DNA of 7,487 nucleotides from Variovorax sp. (GTDB lineage Bacteria > Pseudomonadota > Gammaproteobacteria > Burkholderiales > Burkholderiaceae_C), in the NCBI GenBank assembly GCA_028292145.1, contig JAQGMX010000466.1, positions 1-7,487 on the forward strand, written 5' to 3'. Shown here piece by piece: positions 1-4,074 of this stretch. Positions within the stretch are counted from its first letter, which is position 1. Every line of letters starts with the position of its first letter. The position numbers were made by a program, and so were the translations under genes. Below the pieces are notes generated by a model, which was not told where the DNA came from, made no database searches, and saw only the letters and a list, made by a program, of their open reading frames with translations.

Positions 1-590
1 CGGTGCTGCTGCAGGGCTACGTCGCCGGCGTGCTGCTGGCGTTCGGGTTGACGACGCTGGCCGTGTCGACGCAGATCGGCCGCGATCTGCTGGGCACGCT
101 GACGTCGATGTTCAACCCGCTGCCGGCGATTGCGCTGCTGCCGCTGGCGCTGTTGTGGTTCGGCCTGGGCCGCGGCAGCCTAGTCTTCGTCATCGTTCAT
201 TCGGTGCTGTGGCCGCTGGCGCTCAACACCTATGCCGGCTTTCGCGGTGTGCCGGAGACGCTGCGGATGGCCGGGCGCAACTACGGGTTGAAGGGGCTGC
301 GGTACGTGCTGCAGATCCTGGTGCCGGCTGCGCTGCCGGCCATCCTTTCCGGAATGAAGATCGGCTGGGCGTTTGCTTGGCGCACGCTGATCGCGGCCGA
401 ACTCGTGTTCGGCGCATCGTCGGGTCAGGGCGGACTGGGCTGGTACATCTTCCAGAACCGCAACGAGCTCTATACCGACAAGGTGTTCGCCGGCCTCGCG
501 ATGGTGGTGCTGATCGGCCTGGCCGTCGAAAGCCTGGGCTTCGCGACGCTGGAGCGGCTGACGATCAGGAAATGGGGCCAGCAGCGCTGA
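1..590 (+). CDS. ABC transporter permease, SsuC/TauC (NitT/TauT) type, 5'-truncated
   Basis: Inner-membrane permease subunit of an ABC importer, which would pass a small anion (sulfonate, taurine, nitrate or similar) from a periplasmic binding protein into the cell using a separate ATPase. About 195 residues are visible and the frame is open to the left edge, so the true start lies outside; the GTG at base 3 is not a credible start. Seen: hydrophobic segments near visible residues 5-20, 37-55, 58-77 and 160-178; the family-typical stretch FNPLPAIALLPLALLWFGLG; and an EAA-like cytoplasmic loop (about residues 85-121) with ETLRMAG followed by LVPAALPAILSGMKIG, the ATPase-docking signature. It ends with a basic tail and TGA at 588-590. 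Family assignment is strong. Substrate cannot be told, because the binding protein and ATPase would be upstream of the window. The next gene is convergent, 22 bp away. Confidence 0.9.
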   Translation, partial: VLLQGYVAGVLLAFGLTTLAVSTQIGRDLLGTLTSMFNPLPAIALLPLALLWFGLGRGSLVFVIVHSVLWPLALNTYAGFRGVPETLRMAGRNYGLKGLRYVLQILVPAALPAILSGMKIGWAFAWRTLIAAELVFGASSGQGGLGWYIFQNRNELYTDKVFAGLAMVVLIGLAVESLGFATLERLTIRKWGQQR

Positions 591-606
591 AGCTGCCGAC
601 CTGCAG

Positions 607-622
607 GCTCGCCTAGGCGAGC
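607..622. repeat. 16-bp perfect palindrome at a convergent gene junction
   Basis: GCTCGCCTAGGCGAGC is fully self-complementary. In RNA it would fold as a 6-bp GC-rich stem with a CTAG loop on either strand. It straddles the stop codon (TAG, complement of 613-615) of the DUF3883-like gene and lies 16 bp after the permease stop. No T-run follows on either strand, so it is not a classical intrinsic terminator. It could still act as a bidirectional 3'-end hairpin or a protein-binding site. Confidence 0.5.
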
Positions 623-1527
623 ATCGGTTCCAGCCCCGGCGCGCTGTCGATTTCCGTCGGCTTGTACAGCTTGTGCTGCGCTGCCGGATTGCCCGCGTCC
701 ATCACCACGACCAGGCGCCACGGGTCGCCGCGCTTCACGCCGGCCCGTTCCTCCGAGGTGAGCTGGAAGCTGGTCACGCCGGGCGCCGTTCCCTTCACGG
801 CGACCTTGAGCAAGGTGTTGCCCTTCTTGTCGGACACCTCGATGTCGTAACCGAGCTTCTGGCTCGACACGTCCTCCGTCTTGTAGCCGTAGCCCGCAAA
901 GTGCTTGATGACGTAGGCCATCGCAGCCGCCTGAACCTCCTCGCGTGTCGAATGCACGACAACGACTTCGGGTTTCGGTGCGGGGAGACTTCCGCGCAGG
1001 CGTGCGGTCTCGATGTCTTCGTGGCTCGGTAGCCAGCCGCGCGGGCCGCGGATCAGGATCGCCATCTTCAGCTCCTGATCCCAATGGCCGACATGCCAGT
1101 CCTGGTCGTCCGGCACCCGCACCGACACCTTGGCTGCCTTGTCGGTTTCCAGATCGCCGATGGCGACGCGGTTGGTCTGCAGCACAACCCTCAGTTGCTT
1201 GTCCGCGTCGAGTGCGCGCTTTAGCAGCGCCAGCCGGTCCTTGCCGCGCTGGATCTGCAGCACGCTGCGCTCTCCACCGTCGATGCGGCGCTGCGTGTCG
1301 AGCGATTCGAGAACGAACCAGCGGCCGCCCGCGCCGATGCTGACGTATTCGGCCCAGATCGTGGCGATGATGTTGTCGCCGGTCGCCAGCCATGCGTGGT
1401 CCGACGCCTTGTCCCGCGCCTCGAACACGCCCATCTTGGCGATGATCTCGACGGGGGTGCGCTTGTCGCCCATGAGGCGTTTTTCGTTGATGACCGCGAG
1501 AACGGCGGGGTCGACTTCTTTTTCCAT
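613..1527 (-). CDS. DUF3883 (NOV_C)-like domain protein, predicted catalytic Glu replaced by Ala
   Basis: A 304-residue soluble protein with no signal peptide or membrane segment. The C-terminal third (about residues 195-280) resembles DUF3883/NOV_C, a PD-(D/E)xK restriction-endonuclease-like fold often attached to DNA-processing or defence proteins. Seen there: a helix TREEVQAAAMAYVIKHF, then GYDIEV with D228, then KVAVKGTAPG with K245, then SFQLTSEE and a strand WRLVVVMDAG. In active members the last core strand usually reads EVKG; here it is AVKG (A243, codon GCC), so the second acidic metal ligand appears lost. Residues 1-190 contain Trp-rich stretches (IWAEYVSIGAGGRWFVLES; DWHVGHWDQELK) that I do not recognise. 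ATG at 1527 is the first start after an in-frame upstream stop; the Shine-Dalgarno match is poor. It is divergent from the channel gene (77 bp) and convergent with the permease. Function unknown; a nuclease-fold protein that binds rather than cuts nucleic acid is inference. Confidence 0.8.
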   Translation of the reverse strand: MEKEVDPAVLAVINEKRLMGDKRTPVEIIAKMGVFEARDKASDHAWLATGDNIIATIWAEYVSIGAGGRWFVLESLDTQRRIDGGERSVLQIQRGKDRLALLKRALDADKQLRVVLQTNRVAIGDLETDKAAKVSVRVPDDQDWHVGHWDQELKMAILIRGPRGWLPSHEDIETARLRGSLPAPKPEVVVVHSTREEVQAAAMAYVIKHFAGYGYKTEDVSSQKLGYDIEVSDKKGNTLLKVAVKGTAPGVTSFQLTSEERAGVKRGDPWRLVVVMDAGNPAAQHKLYKPTEIDSAPGLEPMLA

Positions 1528-1539
1528 ACTGAAAGACTC

Positions 1540-1558
1540 AGGCGAGTTGTGATCGCCT
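1540..1558. promoter_or_regulatory. Inverted repeat (candidate operator) in divergent intergenic region
   Basis: AGGCGA-N7-TCGCCT is a perfect 6-bp inverted repeat with a 7-bp spacer. It lies 12 bp upstream of the DUF3883-like start and 46 bp upstream of the channel start. Position and symmetry suit a dimeric repressor acting on the divergent pair, but no convincing -35/-10 pair was found on either strand here. The same half-sites form the core of the palindrome at 607-622. An operator role is inference. Confidence 0.3.
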
Positions 1559-1563
1559 CAAGT

Positions 1564-1591
1564 ATGCCTCCGGGGCATGATCGTCTTTTTT
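1564..1591 (+). promoter_or_regulatory. Small hairpin followed by T6 upstream of the channel gene
   Basis: ATGCC (1564-1568) pairs with GGCAT (1574-1578) around a 5-nt loop, and a run of six T (1586-1591) begins seven bases later, just 13 bp before the channel ATG. The arrangement looks like a weak terminator or attenuator on the + strand, but the stem is short and the T-run is not adjacent. It may only be the AT-rich part of a promoter or leader. Confidence 0.2.
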
Positions 1592-1604
1592 CACCTGGCG
1601 TCCC

Positions 1605-2729
1605 ATGCCCGTCACCGTCCTGCTGCTTGGCGCCTTGCTGGTGCTGTCGATCCTCGTCGACGCTTTCGAAGTCGTGCTCTTGCCGCGGCCGGTGCGCCGG
1701 CAAGTGCGCCTCAACCGCTATTTCTTCAGGCTGACCTGGGCTGCCTGGTCCCGGATCGCAAGACTCTGGCCCGCAGGCCGGCGCAGAGAGGATTTCATCG
1801 GCGTTTACGGCCCGCTGGCGATGGTGTTGCTGTTCGCGCTGTGGGCTGCCTGCCTGATCGTCGGCTTCGGGCTGATGCAGTGGGCGCTGCAACGGTTGGT
1901 GCCCGACGCCGGCTCCGATTCGCTGGCGGCGCAGATGCTGGTCAGCGGCGACGCGTTCTTCACGCTCGGCTACGGCGACAACGTACCGCACAACCTGCTG
2001 GCGCGGCTGCTGGTGATCGTCGAGGCCGGCACCGGTTTCGGTTTCATCGCGCTCACCATCGGCTATCTGCCGGTTCTCTATCAGCACTTCGCCCGGCGCG
2101 ATATCCAGCTGATCGAGTTCTCGGCACGTGCCGGCTCGCCGCCGACGGCCGCCGCGCTGCTCGCGTGGCATGCGCACGGCAACGCCGAATCGCTCGAACG
2201 CTGGCTTGCGGGCTGGGAAACCTGGGCCAGCGACCTGATCGAAAGCCATGCCGTGTACCCGATGCTGGCTTTCTATCGCTCGCAGCACGAAGGCCACTCG
2301 TGGCTCGGCTCGCTTGCGGTAGTGCTCGACGTGTGTACCTTGCTGATCGCCGGCGGTGCCGATGCGAGATGTCATCAGGCGACCGCGACGTTCTCGGCGT
2401 TGCGTCGGATGCTGGACGAGTCGAGCGAAGCGCTGGCGACGGGTCGGCCGAAGGCGACGTCCGACCGGCGGATGGACGACGCGTCGCTCCACACGCTCGC
2501 CCCGACGATCCGCAAATTTCTGCCCGAATGGTGCGACGACGCGGCCGCGCGCCATGCCATCTGGAAACTTCGCTCGACCTACGAGCCGCAACTCGAAGGT
2601 CTGGCAGCCTACCTGATGCTGCCGCTGCCGGACTGGGTCGACCCAGCCGGACTGGCGCAGGAGCGCTTCGGCCGTGACGCGGTGGTGCAGCAGCTCATGG
2701 ACGGGCGCGGAAGCAGCCGCGAACGTTGA
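1605..2729 (+). CDS. Potassium channel family protein (ion channel 2 pore domain) with C-terminal cytoplasmic region
   Basis: A 374-residue inner-membrane protein expected to form a K+-selective pore. Seen: an N-terminal hydrophobic helix (about residues 3-26), a basic cytoplasmic stretch (29-62), a second helix (about 69-96), a pore helix and the canonical K+ filter TLGYGD at residues 120-125, and a third helix (about 133-160). This is a pore module of the Ion_trans_2 (PF07885) type with an extra N-terminal helix. The remaining ~210 residues are probably cytoplasmic. They contain a Trp-rich helix (RWLAGWETWASDLIESH) and a segment YPMLAFYRSQHEGHSWLG that I associate with bacterial 'potassium channel family' proteins; no TrkA-N/RCK nucleotide-binding motif is visible. 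Gating is unknown. ATG at 1605 puts the first helix at the very N-terminus; no clear Shine-Dalgarno precedes it. The gene is divergent from the DUF3883-like gene and convergent with the lipoprotein gene (20-bp gap). Confidence 0.88.
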   Translation: MPVTVLLLGALLVLSILVDAFEVVLLPRPVRRQVRLNRYFFRLTWAAWSRIARLWPAGRRREDFIGVYGPLAMVLLFALWAACLIVGFGLMQWALQRLVPDAGSDSLAAQMLVSGDAFFTLGYGDNVPHNLLARLLVIVEAGTGFGFIALTIGYLPVLYQHFARRDIQLIEFSARAGSPPTAAALLAWHAHGNAESLERWLAGWETWASDLIESHAVYPMLAFYRSQHEGHSWLGSLAVVLDVCTLLIAGGADARCHQATATFSALRRMLDESSEALATGRPKATSDRRMDDASLHTLAPTIRKFLPEWCDDAAARHAIWKLRSTYEPQLEGLAAYLMLPLPDWVDPAGLAQERFGRDAVVQQLMDGRGSSRER

Positions 2730-2749
2730 CGGCGGTCTTCGGACAGCGG

Positions 2750-3691
2750 TCAGCGAACGGCGGCAGTCGGGTCTTGCGCCGTCGTCGGGCGAGCGGGCAG
2801 CGGCTTGGCGATCAGATCGCGCACATCCTGCGCATAAGACTGCAGGCGCCGGACCGCGCGCTCGCGCTGGTCGGGCCGCGTCACCTTGTGCAGAGCGGCG
2901 ATGTTGCTGCAGCTTTCCTGCAGAAGCGCGTGCTGATAGTCCTTCCACGCGCCGGGCGGTGGTTCGGCGATGCGCTTCGAATAGGCATCGATGGCCGCGC
3001 GCAATTCGCGTACCGGCGCCTTGCCCGACCCCATGCGACGCAGCAGGCCCAGGAATTCCTGCTGGCGCTGGCGGCGTTCCGCATCCACAAGACGCGGATC
3101 GAAGATCGACCTGTCGACCAGTTCGCGCAGCAGCGTGCGCTGGCCGTTGTCGAGCGTGCCGTAGAAGTCCTCGCTGCGATCGAGGAACGCGTCGTAGCGC
3201 TTCCTGTGCTGTTGTTCCAGGCTGCGGTCGAGCCAGTCGTCGGCGTACTCCGCGTTGACCTTCGCATATTTCGCCTGCAGATACTGCAGCTGCGGCGCGC
3301 TCAGCGTCGCTGCGAGCTCCGCACCCGGCTGCGATGCGTCCAGCGCGACGGCAAGAACGCGGGCGCGGATCTCGTCGCTGAACATGCAGACCTGACTGAC
3401 CGTGACGTCGTCCGGTGCCAGGCGCTCCGCTTTTTCGACGAGTGCGAGCAGCTTCGGCAGTTCGTTCCTGCGGTGGCGCTCGAGCAACTGGGCCAACTGA
3501 TCGCGTACCTGGGGCGTCTGGGCGCCCGAAAAGTCGACGTAGCCGTCGAGCCACCAGTAGCCGAGCTCCGGCAGGTTGTTGTAGGCCAGCTTGATCGCGC
3601 TGCAGCCCGACAGCGCGGCAACCGCCACAAGGGAGCAGAGGATCTTGGCCGCCGTGGCGTGCATGAAGGCAGGCAGTCGCATCTTTCGCAT
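2750..3691 (-). CDS. DUF6279-type lipoprotein
   Basis: A predicted 313-residue lipoprotein. From ATG at 3691 the N-terminus is basic (MRKMR), followed by a hydrophobic stretch and lipobox LSGC with the lipidated Cys at residue 30. The mature part starts SAIKLAYNNLPELGYWWLDGYVDF, which I recognise as the hallmark of the DUF6279 lipoprotein family, and continues as charged, mainly helical sequence rich in Arg, Glu and Gln (EQQHRKRYDAFLDR; DAERRQRQQEFLGLLRR), suggesting a helical bundle. The codon after Cys is Ser, so outer-membrane sorting is expected. The frame is open further up to an ATG at 3787, but that adds 32 residues before the signal peptide. GGGGA lies 4 nt before the 3691 ATG, so 3691 is chosen; ATGs at 3682 and 3664 would also keep a signal peptide. 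Molecular function is unknown. The gene is divergent from tRNA-Leu. Confidence 0.85.
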   Translation of the reverse strand: MRKMRLPAFMHATAAKILCSLVAVAALSGCSAIKLAYNNLPELGYWWLDGYVDFSGAQTPQVRDQLAQLLERHRRNELPKLLALVEKAERLAPDDVTVSQVCMFSDEIRARVLAVALDASQPGAELAATLSAPQLQYLQAKYAKVNAEYADDWLDRSLEQQHRKRYDAFLDRSEDFYGTLDNGQRTLLRELVDRSIFDPRLVDAERRQRQQEFLGLLRRMGSGKAPVRELRAAIDAYSKRIAEPPPGAWKDYQHALLQESCSNIAALHKVTRPDQRERAVRRLQSYAQDVRDLIAKPLPARPTTAQDPTAAVR

Positions 3692-3695
3692 CTGT

Positions 3696-3700
3696 TCCCC
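3696..3700 (-). promoter_or_regulatory. Ribosome binding site deciding the lipoprotein start
   Basis: On the minus strand GGGGA stands 4 nt before the ATG at 3691. It is the only purine-rich Shine-Dalgarno-like sequence near the candidate starts (3787, 3691, 3682, 3664), and it supports the start that gives a normal lipoprotein signal peptide. The spacing is slightly short. Confidence 0.5.
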
Positions 3701-3826
3701 AGGTGAAATGTCGGAATCGTCGACAACGAATCTAACGACTGATCCGGCGCCTGCTGCGGCCCGGTTTCCCGACCGCACGCAGTCCAATGCCGCGCCGTTC
3801 CACGCGCCCGGATCGGCAAGAGGCTG

Positions 3827-3835
3827 TGCTAACCT
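3827..3835 (+). promoter_or_regulatory. Candidate extended -10 for tRNA-Leu
   Basis: TGCTAACCT fits an extended -10 (TGn followed by TAACCT) 18 bp before the tRNA 5' end, followed by a GC-rich CGCCG stretch like the discriminators of growth-rate-controlled stable RNA promoters. No good -35 is visible. Weak call based on position. Confidence 0.3.
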
Positions 3836-3853
3836 CGCCGACGAAAAGTGCGC

Positions 3854-3940
3854 GCCCGAGTGGTGAAATCGGTAGACACAAGGGACTTAAAATCCCTCGA
3901 CTTTGCGGTCGTGCCGGTTCGATTCCGGCCTCGGGCACCA
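3854..3940 (+). tRNA. tRNA-Leu(UAA), CCA encoded
   Basis: An 87-nt class II tRNA with complete cloverleaf. The acceptor stem GCCCGAG (3854-3860) pairs with CTCGGGC (3930-3936), followed by discriminator A and encoded CCA (3938-3940). The D arm contains TGGTGAAATCGGTAGACAC. The anticodon stem AGGGA/TCCCT (3881-3885/3893-3897) encloses loop CTTAAAA with anticodon TAA at 3888-3890, which reads UUA and possibly UUG leucine codons. The long variable arm is CGAC-TTTGCG-GTCG (3898-3911), the class II mark. The T arm is GCCGG-TTCGATT-CCGGC (3913-3929). UUA is expected to be very rare in this GC-rich genome. No duplicate of the tRNA 3' end, and so no integrated element, is visible in the window. Confidence 0.97.
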
Positions 3941-3968
3941 CATATTTCCTTGCTTTCTTCTCACGGCT

Positions 3969-3986
3969 TTGTCATCCCGCTGACAC
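3969..3986 (+). promoter_or_regulatory. Candidate Pho box (PhoB binding site) upstream of phoX
   Basis: TTGTCATCCCGCTGACAC matches the Pho box layout: two 7-bp direct half-sites (consensus CTGTCAT / CTGTCAC) separated by 4 bp. Each half (TTGTCAT and CTGACAC) has one mismatch. It ends 88 bp before the phoX ATG. PhoX enzymes are commonly phosphate-starvation genes under PhoBR, so the context fits. No good -10 is seen about 10 bp downstream; GACATT at 4004-4009 is the nearest weak candidate. Induction by low phosphate is inference. Confidence 0.45.
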
Positions 3987-4027
3987 ACGGCCGTCGCGCC
4001 AGCGACATTCAGCGCAAGTACTTTCGT

Positions 4028-4050
4028 AGGTGGATTACTGATTCCCACCT
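4028..4050 (+). promoter_or_regulatory. Hairpin in the probable phoX 5' leader
   Basis: AGGTGG (4028-4033) pairs perfectly with CCACCT (4045-4050) around an 11-nt AT-rich loop. It lies 24 nt before the phoX start codon, just upstream of the weak Shine-Dalgarno GAGAG (4062-4066). The left arm itself resembles a ribosome-binding sequence and is paired in the hairpin. The remainder of the 3941-4074 spacer shows only the Pho box candidate and a small GTCGC/GCGAC stem (3993-4006). Confidence 0.3.
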
Positions 4051-4074
4051 GACCCCACCACGAGAGTACAAAGA

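Noticed and set aside
1577..2677. Plus-strand frame of 366 codons overlapping the channel gene
   Set aside because: It is offset by one frame from the channel protein; Arg-rich, no hydrophobic helices or motifs. The 1605 frame carries the K+ filter.
1221..3554. Minus-strand open frame of 777 codons
   Set aside because: It runs antisense to the clear K+ channel gene and out of frame with the lipoprotein and DUF3883-like genes. The translation is low-complexity Arg/Ala/Gly-rich with no domain, as expected for an antisense frame in GC-rich DNA.
2726..3706. Plus-strand frame of 326 codons opposite the lipoprotein
   Set aside because: It has plausible composition but no signal peptide, motif or ribosome binding site. 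The minus strand has a lipobox, a recognisable family signature and a Shine-Dalgarno.
3732..3941. Minus-strand small frame beginning MVPEAGIEPARP, and plus-strand frames across the tRNA
   Set aside because: These are translations of the tRNA-Leu gene and its complement. The 'PEAGIEPARP' peptide is a well-known misannotation antisense to tRNA genes.
3854..3960. tRNA-Leu as an integration site for a mobile element
   Set aside because: No integrase gene, no repeat of the tRNA 3' end and no compositional break appear in the window; the flanking genes look like ordinary chromosome.
3993..4006. GTCGC-GCCA-GCGAC stem after tRNA-Leu as a terminator
   Set aside because: The stem has only 5 bp and no T-tract follows. 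It also lies 52 bp past the tRNA, within the probable phoX promoter region.
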